A DNA stretch of 64,000 nt, from assembly GCF_900143055.1 (NCBI RefSeq), contig NZ_FRCW01000008.1, positions 124,001-188,000 of the forward strand, written 5' to 3'. Below are positions 13,938 through 22,392 of this stretch, piece by piece. The notes beneath the pieces were generated by a model. That model had not been told where the DNA came from. It did no database searches and saw nothing but the letters and a program-made list of their open reading frames with translations. Made by a program: the position numbers and the translations under genes. Positions within the stretch are counted from its first letter, which is position 1. Each line of letters begins with the position of its first letter. Source of the DNA: Fibrobacter sp. UWR3. Lineage in GTDB: Bacteria > Fibrobacterota > Fibrobacteria > Fibrobacterales > Fibrobacteraceae.

Positions 13938-16900
13938 CTATTTACTTGTCGCGGTAAACACACCGTCCCATTCCTCGCCAGGCTTGACAGGCGGGTTTTC
14001 CCTGTACGTCTTGCAGCGCTCGATATACACGAGGCTCGGGCAGCTCTTGCTTCCCGGGTCGCGTTCGGGCAGGTGCGGCTCGTAATCCAGGCACTGCGTA
14101 AACAGTTCGATGGCCTTGTCCCATTCCATGGCGAGGTATGCCGCACGTGCCTGTTCCCAGATTTCCACGAGTTTGAGGAGAGTTTCCTCGTTCTCGCAGC
14201 CGGTCTTGGAGAGCAGTTCGAATGTCTTGACAGGCTGGCTCTTACCCACCACGCGGATAGTGTCGAGCGAGCGGTAAATAAACAGGCCCGGTTCCAGGTG
14301 CTTCTGCGTGTCTTCACTAATTTGTATGTACGCGCCGTACTGCTTGGCCGCACTCTCGAGTCGTGCGGCGAGGTTCACGGCGTCGCCCATCATGGTGTAG
14401 TTCTTGCGCATGGTAGAACCCATGTTACCCGTCACTATGTCGCCCGAGTTGATACCGATGCGCATGTGCATATCGTGCACCACCTTCGGCCACTTGTCGC
14501 CTTCGCTGGCCCACTTTTTACGGAGCTTCATGAGTTTGCTCTGCATGTCGCAGGCGGCGCTACAGGCGCTCTGGGCGTGGTTCTCGAGGGGCATCGGTGC
14601 ACCGAAGAATGCAATGATGGCGTCACCTTCGTACTTGTCTAGCGTACCCTTGTTGCTCAGTAGCGTGTCGGTCATTGCCGTCAGGTATTCGTTCAACAGG
14701 TCCACGAGTCGGCTCGGGTCGCCAATCTTTTCGGAGAACGTGGAGAAGCTTGCGATATCGGTAAAGTATGCGGTGATGTTCGATTTTTCGCCACCGAGGG
14801 TCGGCATAATCTCGTTGTTCACCATTTCGTCGATCAGTTCAGGCGAAATATACTGCTTGAACGCGTTGTCGAGGAATCGCTTTTCCTTGTTTTCGTAGTA
14901 GAACTGCACAATCAATGCGGCGATGTTCGTGAGCAGCATGGCGAGCAGTTGCTTGGAAACGCCGATGTAGAGGCCGTCCTGGAAGTAGCGGAACGCGATG
15001 AATGCATACAGGCCCATGAGAATCATCGAAATTGCAATCGATATGTAGCTCTTGATGAAGAGGCCGAGCAACATGCAGAGGATGGCGAGCAGGATTACAA
15101 TGACCTGCTGGTGTTTTTCGGCGAGGTTCACAATATAGTTGTCGTTCAGGATATTCTGGATGATAGTCGCGTGTATGAGCACCGCCGGGTTGTTTTCTTC
15201 GTGAGGACCCGGCACAAAGTCGAACAGGGCAGGAGCGGCAGAACCGAGGATGAAAACCTTGCCCTGGAACATCGCCTGGTCGTGACGGTTCATGGTCACG
15301 TCGTAGTAGGAGAGGTGCTGGAACGGGCGGCTTTCCTTGTCGGTATTGAAACGCCCGATGTAGTTCACGAGGTAGCGGCCGTAGTTGTCGATAGGCACGC
15401 GCTTTACGGGGCCAAAGCGGAATTCTTCGCCGGACTTCAGGTTATCCACCTTCTCGTTCGGGGCGTTCATAATATCGCGGATGACCTTGTCGGTCAAGAT
15501 GACGAGGCTAGATTTCCATTTTTTTTCGGCCTTGTCGTAGCGCACGTCCATGTCGATGGAAAGGTGCTTGGGTTCGTTTTCGGGGAGAACCTTGAGAGAA
15601 TCCCTGAAGAACCGCAGCGTGTTGAGCGTGGAGGGGACTATGTTGAATTCCTCCTCGCTTTTTGCGTCGGTCACGAGGAACAGATTGTTGATTTCTGCAT
15701 CTTCCTCGTGGGTAATGGAAACCCCTTCGAACACTTCGAGCGTTTCGCCTTCCGGAATGGCGAGGAGGGAATCCCCGTCAATCTTGTCGGCAATATTCAA
15801 AAGCAGTTCAGAAACATCCTCGTCGAGCGCCTGCCCGTCAAAGAGCGAAATCTGGATTTTCCCGTCGCTGTTCTTTTTCGCGATAAGTTTCTTGGATATA
15901 TCGATGATTTCGTCTGTCGCAATCTGCTGGGCGTCCTTGTTCTTGAGGAACTTGCGCAGTTCGGTGAACATCGGGTAACTGAACTGCGGGAAAGTCGTGT
16001 GGAATATGCCCGTGGAATCGCGGTAGATGCCGAAGGGCTTGCCGAGCTCGATGTATTGCCCCATCTTGATTTTAACGTCTTTTGGGTCGAGGTGGAACAG
16101 GTGCATCACCGTCATGAGCGACATGGTGGAGTACACGCGGCTCGGGACATCGGGATAGGCGTAGGGGTTCGGGAAGCGGTAGAGCATCGACACGTGACGC
16201 ACCACGCCGTCATCGTCGGGGTAGGCGTTCACGGAACCCATGCGGGCGCCGGCCCGGGCAAGTTCGGGATAGATGTTGTCGAGGAGCGTCTTGGGTTCAA
16301 CGTGGGTGATGGAATCAACCTGCGAGTTGTCGAACGTGGAACTGAACCCGAGTTCCTCGGCGCGCTCATAGGTGGCAAGCTTTTCCCATACGGACTTGTG
16401 GCTGAACGAGGTCGAGTCGTCCATCATGAAGCACACGATGGCGTTCCCGCTCTCCTTGATGTCCTTGATCATGAGGGAGTCGAAGTTGTAGTGCGAACGG
16501 ATGTCCGAAAACAGCGTGTCCCAGGGCTTTGTGGAATCGAGAGAGTTCAAGATGCCAATCGTCTGCTCGGCTTTTTTTTGCCCGAAGTCCGCGCTCTTGA
16601 ACAGAATATCGAAGCCGATTGCCGACGCTCCGCCCTCGCTCAGGTTCTTGATGACGTTTGCATGGATGGAACGGTCCCACTCGTTGTAGTTGCCCAGTTT
16701 CGTAAGCGCGTTCTCGTCGATATCGACAATCATGATGTTGGGCTCGAAGCTGTGGCTCATCGAGACCTTGCCATCCTTTTCCAGCTTTTCGAATGTCTTG
16801 CCGGTCTTTATCTTGAAGAACTGGTCGTAGAAAATGTTCTCCATGTCCTGCGCCGCCGTCTTCGTGACGTCGATGTAGGGGTCCTGCGAATTTCCGAGGA

Positions 16901-16982
16901 GGAGTATGAGAAAGACAAGTATACTTGTAATCGCCGTACCGACGAGAATCTTCTTAATCTTTTTCAATATTTTTTTATTCAT
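13938..16982 (-). CDS. CHASE2-domain adenylate/guanylate cyclase
   Basis: A 1014-residue class III cyclase that makes cAMP or cGMP. An N-terminal membrane anchor (residues 10-32) leads into an unusually long extracytoplasmic CHASE2 sensor. Three membrane helices lie at about 614-697 and the catalytic domain at about 725-925. The metal-binding aspartates are in YFTDIASFS (Asp about 737) and YEGDAIIAFFG, and the transition-state Asn/Arg are in GDAVNLAARLE. The last 90 residues hold a TPR-like pair of helices. ATG 16982 was chosen because it begins the membrane anchor. A longer frame upstream only mirrors ftsK. TATACTTG lies 5 nt before the start. The gene is divergent from ftsK. Confidence 0.92.
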   Translation of the reverse strand: MNKKILKKIKKILVGTAITSILVFLILLLGNSQDPYIDVTKTAAQDMENIFYDQFFKIKTGKTFEKLEKDGKVSMSHSFEPNIMIVDIDENALTKLGNYNEWDRSIHANVIKNLSEGGASAIGFDILFKSADFGQKKAEQTIGILNSLDSTKPWDTLFSDIRSHYNFDSLMIKDIKESGNAIVCFMMDDSTSFSHKSVWEKLATYERAEELGFSSTFDNSQVDSITHVEPKTLLDNIYPELARAGARMGSVNAYPDDDGVVRHVSMLYRFPNPYAYPDVPSRVYSTMSLMTVMHLFHLDPKDVKIKMGQYIELGKPFGIYRDSTGIFHTTFPQFSYPMFTELRKFLKNKDAQQIATDEIIDISKKLIAKKNSDGKIQISLFDGQALDEDVSELLLNIADKIDGDSLLAIPEGETLEVFEGVSITHEEDAEINNLFLVTDAKSEEEFNIVPSTLNTLRFFRDSLKVLPENEPKHLSIDMDVRYDKAEKKWKSSLVILTDKVIRDIMNAPNEKVDNLKSGEEFRFGPVKRVPIDNYGRYLVNYIGRFNTDKESRPFQHLSYYDVTMNRHDQAMFQGKVFILGSAAPALFDFVPGPHEENNPAVLIHATIIQNILNDNYIVNLAEKHQQVIVILLAILCMLLGLFIKSYISIAISMILMGLYAFIAFRYFQDGLYIGVSKQLLAMLLTNIAALIVQFYYENKEKRFLDNAFKQYISPELIDEMVNNEIMPTLGGEKSNITAYFTDIASFSTFSEKIGDPSRLVDLLNEYLTAMTDTLLSNKGTLDKYEGDAIIAFFGAPMPLENHAQSACSAACDMQSKLMKLRKKWASEGDKWPKVVHDMHMRIGINSGDIVTGNMGSTMRKNYTMMGDAVNLAARLESAAKQYGAYIQISEDTQKHLEPGLFIYRSLDTIRVVGKSQPVKTFELLSKTGCENEETLLKLVEIWEQARAAYLAMEWDKAIELFTQCLDYEPHLPERDPGSKSCPSLVYIERCKTYRENPPVKPGEEWDGVFTATSK

Positions 16983-16987
16983 GTAAT

Positions 16988-16995
16988 CAAGTATA
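16988..16995 (-). promoter_or_regulatory. TATACTTG box, 5 nt before the cyclase start
   Basis: Seven of eight bases match TA-N2-TTTG, followed by ATTAC and ATG. It sits in the short divergent region shared with ftsK. Confidence 0.4.
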
Positions 16996-17045
16996 ACAAA
17001 AGAATAAAATGTATATTTCCGAAGGTATTGCCCCAGGAGCGCATT

Positions 17046-20045
17046 TTGGCTGCACAAAAAAAGAAATCCTCTAAAAAAACAAGTACTAAATCGAAGGGAA
17101 AGTCCCCTGTTGAACCCGAAACCCCGTTTATCGCCCTGCTTGCGGGCTGGTTCTTGGTTGCTTTTGGCGTAATCCTCTTGCTCGGGTGCGTCAGTTCGGT
17201 GTATAGCGGCTCGGACGGGAACTGGCTTGGCCCTTATCTCGGCAAGCTGATTCCCGACTTTTTCTGTTTCGTTTTCGGCAAGCTCCCGGTTGTAGCCTTT
17301 ATTGCAGGCCTTGTGCTTTGGGGACTCTTCGTCGCCATCCGTTCCGTGCGCCCGCATATACTGAGTTTCGCGATTGGCTGCACCCTGCTTACGCTCGACC
17401 TTTCGTGCCTCATGGCGCTCAAGACCTACGGCCTGGCTCAAGTCGGCCGCGATGTGATGATGATGAACGGTGGCATCGTGGGTCAGTTCTTCTGCCAGAA
17501 CATCGCTATCCCCGTGTTCGGGAAGGTCTCGTTCGTAGCGCCGCTCCTGCTGCTCCTTACGGTGCTCGTGCTCATTCTTGTGCTCTCGTTCGGGCTTCGT
17601 CCGCGCCACTTTGCGTTTATCGCAAGCGGGACGCGCTGGTTTGTGGGCCTGTTCCGCAAAAAGCAGGAAGAAAGCGAGGATGGCGACGAGCCGGAAGAAA
17701 CCGACGTGGAACCCTCGAAGCCTCTGCGCCGCGGAATTTCACTGATAGACGACGACACGCTCTTCCGTGAACCCGACGGCTACAAGATCAAGCGCCGCGG
17801 TGAACTGAAGCCCTTTAGCGCACGCAAGAACTGGATGGATTCTCCCTTGATGGATCGCGGGGACGAGGCCGGTTCGGGCGAAACGACAATTGCACCGATG
17901 ATGAATGCTACGATGCCGGCTGCACCCGCAAGGACCATGGCTCCGGCAGAAACGGCCGCGCCGGACCTGTCGGGCGAGGATCCCGAAATCTTGCGCTTGG
18001 AACAGCAACTGCGCGATAACTACCGCAACATGAGCGCACTGGAAATCAAGGATATCAAGGACAAGATTGCGGAAATCCGCCGTGCCCGCGAAGAAATCAA
18101 GTGGGAAAACGAGCGCAAGGGCAACCTCGTGGTGAAGGGTGCCGTGCGCGGACAGCCCGGCGATGAGCCTGCAGGCCGCCCGGCTGCCGCTCCGGAAGAC
18201 GCTACTGTTGCCGCGGGCGCAGCCTCCGAACCGACGCTTGTCGCGGGAGCCAGGACGACCCAGGCGAATGGAACTATCGGCGGGTTCCCGGGTAGTGAAT
18301 CCCCGGATGAAGATGCGACTGCGGGTGGCTTTGATTCTACGGCATCGGGAAGCACGGAGGGCGAATCTGCGGACGATGACACGTTTATGCCCGAGATTGT
18401 CACGAGCGACGATGTGGAACGCGACCCGACCATGGGGCAGGACCCGAGCTACGTGGCCCCGAACCAGATTGGTACATCTTCTTCGGGCAATACGACCGTG
18501 GGCGGTGCCGCGAACGGGATTCCGCAGCCTGACCCGACGGTGCATTACGACCCGTACCGCATTCCGACGGTGGACGAGATTCTCGACGCGCACGACCCGC
18601 AGCCTGCGGACTACACCGTGGAAGAACTCAATGCGATTGGCCGCATGCTCGAGGAAAAGCTCGAGAACTTCAAGGTGAAGGGGAAGGTGGTCGGCTGCGA
18701 GACCGGCCCCGTGATTACGCGCTTCGAGGTGGAACCGGGCCCGGGCGTGAAGGTAAGCCAGTTCAGCGCGCTGCAAGATGACCTCGCGATGGCCCTGAAG
18801 GCGGTCTCTATCCGCATCCTCGCGCCGATTCCTGGAAAGGGAGCCGTGGGCATTGAAATCCCGAACCGCAAGATGCAAACCATCTTCGGGCGCGACATCT
18901 TCGAGAGCGAGGCCTTCAAGCCCACGCCGGACAAGATTATCATGGCCCTCGGTAAGGATATCTCCGGCGAGCCGTTTACGATGGACCTGGCGAAGGCCCC
19001 GCACCTGATGATTGCGGGCCAGACCGGTTCCGGTAAATCCGTGTGCATTAACGCCCTCATGGCGAGCATGCTTTTGAGCAAGACTCCCGATGAACTCCGC
19101 ATGATTCTCGTGGACCCGAAGGCGGTGGAACTCAAGATGTACGAGAACATTCCGCACCTGCTCGCTCCCGTGATTACCAAGCCCGAAGTCGCTATCCAGG
19201 CGCTGCAATGGCTTTGCTACGAGATGGACCGCCGTACCGAAGTGCTCGCGAAGGCGAAGGTGCGTAACCTCAACGGCTTTAACGAGAAGTTCGATGCGGG
19301 CCTGCTCCCCGAAGACGTGCCCGATACGGACCGCGGCCACCGCATGGCGTTTATCGTCGTGATTATCGACGAAATGGCAGACCTCATGATGGTCGCCGGG
19401 AAGGAAATCGAGAAGAACGTGAGCCGCCTTGCCGCAAAGGCGCGCGCCGTGGGTATCCACTTGGTGCTTGCAACCCAGCGCCCGTCGGTGAAGGTGATTA
19501 CCGGTAACATCAAGGCGAACCTGCCGACGCGTATCAGCTTCAAGGTGGCCTCCCAGGTGGATGCGCGTACCGTGATGGACCACGCCGGTGCCGAGAAACT
19601 GCTTGGCCGCGGCGATATGCTGTTCAAGGCGGTGAATGCACCCGACCCGGTGCGCGTACACGGTGCATTCCTGAGCGACGAGGAAGCGGAAAAACTTGCC
19701 GATGCCTGTAGCAACCAGAACGTCTGTTACCCGCAGCTCGAGACCTTCGAGGTCGAGGAAGCGGGCGGGGAAGGCGATGACGAAGAAGGCAATGCCGCCA
19801 TGAACGAGAAGAAGGACAAGCTCCTGTTCGAAGTGGCCAAGTGGGCCATTGAATGCGGGAACGGTCTTTCTACTTCTGCCGTGCAGCGCCACTTCAGCGT
19901 GGGTTACAGCCGTGCGGGCAAGATTGTGGACCAGCTTTACGGTATGGGCCTGTGCGCCCGCAGTACAGGCAATTCCAAGCCCCGCGCGATGCTCATCGGC
20001 ATGGACGAACTCATGCAACTCGAACGCTCCGGCGCGTTTAGGTAG
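17046..20045 (+). CDS. ftsK: DNA translocase FtsK/SpoIIIE
   Basis: A 999-residue membrane-anchored DNA pump for chromosome segregation at the septum. About four hydrophobic helices lie within residues 30-190. A long Ala/Pro/Asp/Glu linker follows to about 510, then the motor with Walker A GQTGSGKSV (about 657-665), Walker B VVIIDEMADLM and LATQRPSVKVITGNIKANLP. The C-terminal gamma winged helix (STSAVQRHFSVGYSRAGKIVDQL) reads polar DNA motifs. The start is TTG 17046, with AGGAG six bases before it. The open frame extends far upstream but only as the shadow of the cyclase gene. Its XerD partner is encoded at 49.6 kb. Confidence 0.94.
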   Translation: MAAQKKKSSKKTSTKSKGKSPVEPETPFIALLAGWFLVAFGVILLLGCVSSVYSGSDGNWLGPYLGKLIPDFFCFVFGKLPVVAFIAGLVLWGLFVAIRSVRPHILSFAIGCTLLTLDLSCLMALKTYGLAQVGRDVMMMNGGIVGQFFCQNIAIPVFGKVSFVAPLLLLLTVLVLILVLSFGLRPRHFAFIASGTRWFVGLFRKKQEESEDGDEPEETDVEPSKPLRRGISLIDDDTLFREPDGYKIKRRGELKPFSARKNWMDSPLMDRGDEAGSGETTIAPMMNATMPAAPARTMAPAETAAPDLSGEDPEILRLEQQLRDNYRNMSALEIKDIKDKIAEIRRAREEIKWENERKGNLVVKGAVRGQPGDEPAGRPAAAPEDATVAAGAASEPTLVAGARTTQANGTIGGFPGSESPDEDATAGGFDSTASGSTEGESADDDTFMPEIVTSDDVERDPTMGQDPSYVAPNQIGTSSSGNTTVGGAANGIPQPDPTVHYDPYRIPTVDEILDAHDPQPADYTVEELNAIGRMLEEKLENFKVKGKVVGCETGPVITRFEVEPGPGVKVSQFSALQDDLAMALKAVSIRILAPIPGKGAVGIEIPNRKMQTIFGRDIFESEAFKPTPDKIIMALGKDISGEPFTMDLAKAPHLMIAGQTGSGKSVCINALMASMLLSKTPDELRMILVDPKAVELKMYENIPHLLAPVITKPEVAIQALQWLCYEMDRRTEVLAKAKVRNLNGFNEKFDAGLLPEDVPDTDRGHRMAFIVVIIDEMADLMMVAGKEIEKNVSRLAAKARAVGIHLVLATQRPSVKVITGNIKANLPTRISFKVASQVDARTVMDHAGAEKLLGRGDMLFKAVNAPDPVRVHGAFLSDEEAEKLADACSNQNVCYPQLETFEVEEAGGEGDDEEGNAAMNEKKDKLLFEVAKWAIECGNGLSTSAVQRHFSVGYSRAGKIVDQLYGMGLCARSTGNSKPRAMLIGMDELMQLERSGAFR

Positions 20046-20046
20046 C

Positions 20047-20081
20047 AACTATTGACTAATGACTATTGACCAATGACTATG
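20047..20081. repeat. Heptanucleotide array containing the ispE start codon
   Basis: Five in-phase units (AACTATT, GACTAAT, GACTATT, GACCAAT, GACTATG) begin one base after the ftsK stop and end with the ATG of ispE (20079-20081). Confidence 0.85.
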
Positions 20082-20957
20082 AAAGAATTTGCTCCCGCTA
20101 AAATCAATCTTTTTCTCGATGTCATCCGCAAGCGTGAGGACGGCTATCACGACCTGGGAACGGTTTTCCAGACGGTAGATGTCGGCGATACGCTTGAATT
20201 CAGCGCCCGCGACGACGGAGAAATCCACCTGGAGTACAGCAACCCGCAGGAATACCCCGTGGAATCGGACCTCGTGTACAAGGCGGCGGTCGCACTGCGT
20301 TCGCATGTGGGCAACAACGACCTGGGTGCGGATATCTTTTTGGACAAGATAATGCCGCTCGGTGCAGGCCTTGGCGGTGGTTCCGCCGATGCAGCAGCGG
20401 CGCTCCGCGCGCTGAACCGCCTCTGGGAGTTGCGCTTGCCGCCTGCGGAACTGGAACGCATCGGGGCAAAGCTCGGGGCCGACGTTCCCTTCCTGGTCAG
20501 AGGCGGCACGGCTTTCGCCGAGGGCATCGGCGAACGTTTGTCGTTTATCTCCCCGTTAGACCTGCCTGCGGGCGAGGTGTTGCTTATCGCGACCCCGCAC
20601 GACAGCGTCCCCACCAAGGATGCCTATGCGGGTGTCCCCAAGTCCGGGCCTGACCGCTGGGAAGGCTACAAGCTCGCATGGGAAACGGCTTCCGATGCGG
20701 AACGTTCTTTCGGCGGGCCGCTGCTCGATTCAGGTGCGTTCTTCAATGCGTTCGAGGTTTCCGTATTCCCGAAGCACCCGCTGGTGGGTGCGATGAAGGA
20801 CAAGTTCTTGGACCTCGGGGCGAGGGTCGCCCTCATGAGCGGCTCCGGCGCATCGGTCTTCGGAATATTTGCCGACAGGACCACCGCCGAAACCGCCGCC
20901 GAAACCCTCAAGGCATACTCCCGCTACATCGCCCTCACCAAATTCTGGCACACGTAG
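20079..20957 (+). CDS. ispE: 4-diphosphocytidyl-2-C-methyl-D-erythritol kinase
   Basis: A 292-residue GHMP kinase of the MEP isoprenoid pathway. The N-terminus FAPAKINLFLDV, the ATP loop PLGAGLGGGSADAAAALRALN and the C-terminal MSGSGASVFGIF are all diagnostic. ATG 20079 gives the family-standard N-terminus. An in-frame ATG two codons earlier (20073) is also possible. Both lie inside the 7-nt array that fills the ftsK-ispE gap, and no Shine-Dalgarno is present. Initiation therefore may depend on coupling to ftsK or on the array itself. Confidence 0.94.
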   Translation: MKEFAPAKINLFLDVIRKREDGYHDLGTVFQTVDVGDTLEFSARDDGEIHLEYSNPQEYPVESDLVYKAAVALRSHVGNNDLGADIFLDKIMPLGAGLGGGSADAAAALRALNRLWELRLPPAELERIGAKLGADVPFLVRGGTAFAEGIGERLSFISPLDLPAGEVLLIATPHDSVPTKDAYAGVPKSGPDRWEGYKLAWETASDAERSFGGPLLDSGAFFNAFEVSVFPKHPLVGAMKDKFLDLGARVALMSGSGASVFGIFADRTTAETAAETLKAYSRYIALTKFWHT

Positions 20958-20964
20958 TGGGCTC

Positions 20965-20981
20965 GCGGGGGCCCCTCCCGC
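20965..20981. repeat. GC-rich hairpin after ispE
   Basis: GCGGG (20965-20969) pairs with CCCGC (20977-20981). It contains GGGCCCCTCCC, an 11-mer that recurs in the GC-rich insertion at 40391. There is no T-run, so it is not a classical terminator. Confidence 0.4.
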
Positions 20982-21056
20982 AGCAGTTCTTACCCCTAAA
21001 AAAGAATTATATACCCTAAAAAAGCCTATTCCCTTTAAAAATTTCGCGAAATTTTT

Positions 21057-21064
21057 TATATTTG
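21057..21064 (+). promoter_or_regulatory. TATATTTG box of tRNA-Gln
   Basis: Perfect TA-N2-TTTG ending 9 nt before the first base of the tRNA, a distance that fits a transcription start at or just before the tRNA. Confidence 0.55.
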
Positions 21065-21073
21065 CGCCACCAT

Positions 21074-21145
21074 TGGGGTATCGTCAAGTGGTAAGACAAC
21101 GGATTTTGATTCCGTTATTCGTTGGTTCGAATCCAGCTACCCCAA
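21074..21145 (+). tRNA. tRNA-Gln(TTG)
   Basis: A complete cloverleaf. The acceptor stem is TGGGGTA/TACCCCA. The anticodon stem ACGGA/TCCGT encloses the loop TTTTGAT with anticodon TTG. The T arm GTTGG/CCAGC carries TTCGAAT. The discriminator base is A and CCA is not encoded. It very closely resembles bacterial tRNA-Gln. rplY starts 38 nt downstream and may be co-transcribed. Confidence 0.96.
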
Positions 21146-21183
21146 TGAACTTTTTAACATTCAAACTCAAATTGGAGTAAAAA

Positions 21184-21828
21184 ATGGAACTCACAAAACT
21201 CGCAGCAACCTCGAGAGTGCTAGGCAAGAGCCGCGACAACGCCCGCCTTCGTAAGGCTGGCCAGATTCCGGCCGTCTATTATGGTAAGGGTCAGGAGTCT
21301 GTGAATATCAGCGTCAGCGCTATTGATGTTCGCAAGGTTCTCGCCCCGGGCAAGCGTTACACCCTTCTCGACCTCGAGATCGACGGCAAGGCCGGCAATC
21401 CCGCAGTCATCTACAACTACCAGAAGGATGCCATCACGCAGGCGATTACCCACATCGACTTCATCAAGATCAGCGACGACTCCAAGATCAAGGTCCGCGT
21501 TCCGGTGAAGCTCACCGGTCTTCCGGTCGGTGTCAAGACTCAGGGTGGCGTGTTCTCTCAGGAATCCCGCTACCTCATGCTCTCCGCCAAGCCGGGTTGC
21601 ATCCCGACCGTTCTCGAAATGGATATCTCCGAATTCGAGACGAACGTTACGTTCTACGCCAAGTCCTTCAAGCTCCCGGAAGGCTGCGAACTCGCCAGCC
21701 TCCCGCGCACCGTGATCTTCACGATTACGTCCAAGTCCAAGAAGAAGGACGATGCCGCTGATGCCGCTGCCGCAGCTCCTGCTGCCGCCGCTGCTGCCGC
21801 TCCGGCCGCTGCTGAAGAAAAGAAGTAA
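21184..21828 (+). CDS. rplY: 50S ribosomal protein L25 / general stress protein Ctc
   Basis: A 214-residue long-form L25 (Ctc type) that binds 5S rRNA. The L25 domain lies at residues 1-95 (ARLRKAGQIPAVYYGKG, ITHIDFIKI). The TL5-type beta C-terminal domain follows (PVKLTGLPVGVKTQGGVF). The last 30 residues are a low-complexity Ala/Pro tail ending in EEKK. TTGGAG lies seven bases before ATG 21184. The usual downstream partner pth is absent. A strong terminator follows at 21854. Confidence 0.95.
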   Translation: MELTKLAATSRVLGKSRDNARLRKAGQIPAVYYGKGQESVNISVSAIDVRKVLAPGKRYTLLDLEIDGKAGNPAVIYNYQKDAITQAITHIDFIKISDDSKIKVRVPVKLTGLPVGVKTQGGVFSQESRYLMLSAKPGCIPTVLEMDISEFETNVTFYAKSFKLPEGCELASLPRTVIFTITSKSKKKDDAADAAAAAPAAAAAAAPAAAEEKK

Positions 21829-21853
21829 TTCTTGCTTCACAGACAGGAACTTT

Positions 21854-21880
21854 GGGAGAGCGCTTGCGCTCTCCCTTATT
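21854..21880 (+). terminator. Terminator after rplY
   Basis: Perfect 9-bp hairpin GGGAGAGCG/CGCTCTCCC around CTTG, followed by TTATTTAT. It ends only 14 nt before the ATG of the next gene. Confidence 0.8.
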
Positions 21881-21893
21881 TATATTTATAGCC

Positions 21894-22313
21894 ATGCAAG
21901 AAACGCTCTATGACCCGATACGCAAGAAGGATGTACCCGCGACTCCCGAAGAACACGTGCGGCAGGCAACTATACGCTTCTTGCTCGATGTGGTCAAGGT
22001 TCCCGAGCACGCCATCACTGTCGAGTTCCCGCTAGGGCTTGTAGACCCTAAATCCGACGAGCGAGCCGATATCGTGGTCAGCAATTTCCGCGAGGGTGCG
22101 TCCATCGACAGGCCGTGGCTCATGGTGGAATGCAAGGCTCCGGGCGAATACACCTGGCCCGAGCTGCAGGTGCAGTTGAACCGCTACCTGAAGATTCTTA
22201 CGCCGAAATACGTGATGCTTGCGCTGGGCGACGCTACACGTTATTTTGTTCTAGACCCCGTGGGCAAGACTTTTAAAAGCGTGAATTCTTTACCCGAATA
22301 TTCCAATTCCTAG
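21894..22313 (+). CDS. Stand-alone HsdR N-terminal-type nuclease domain protein
   Basis: A 139-residue protein that consists only of the fold found at the N-terminus of type I restriction HsdR subunits. The PD-(D/E)xK-like elements are ADIVVSNF (Asp) and MVECKAP (Glu-x-Lys), with HVRQATIRFLL before and QVQLNRYL after them. No methylase, specificity subunit or helicase is nearby, so it is not a restriction system. Such single-domain proteins are common in Bacteroidetes and their role is unknown. ATG 21894 was chosen because the upstream frame runs through the rplY terminator. Confidence 0.8.
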   Translation: MQETLYDPIRKKDVPATPEEHVRQATIRFLLDVVKVPEHAITVEFPLGLVDPKSDERADIVVSNFREGASIDRPWLMVECKAPGEYTWPELQVQLNRYLKILTPKYVMLALGDATRYFVLDPVGKTFKSVNSLPEYSNS

Positions 22314-22314
22314 T

Positions 22315-22345
22315 CAAAAAAGCACCCCGATTTGCGCTTTTTTTT
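22315..22345. terminator. Weak A/T-rich terminator after the HsdR-N gene
   Basis: AAAAAAGC at 22316-22323 pairs with GCTTTTTT at 22336-22343 across a 12-nt loop. It is mostly A-T pairs and could act in both directions. Confidence 0.35.
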
Positions 22346-22380
22346 TACTTTTTAAGTGTGCGCTACGTCACGAAAATTGG

Positions 22381-22388
22381 TATATTTT
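22381..22388 (+). promoter_or_regulatory. TATATTTT box, 4 nt before the FISUMP gene
   Basis: TA-N2-TTTT followed by TCGT and GTG 22393. One base off the pattern, at the same spacing as the others. Confidence 0.4.
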
Positions 22389-22392
22389 TCGT

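Noticed and set aside
14949-17045. Very long open frame upstream of ftsK in the same frame (up to 1698 aa in total)
   Set aside because: It is the antisense shadow of the cyclase gene. The cyclase strand shows real domains, and ftsK has a proper TTG with AGGAG at 17046.
21894-22313. Restriction-modification system
   Set aside because: Only an HsdR-N-like domain. No methylase, specificity or helicase gene in the neighbourhood.
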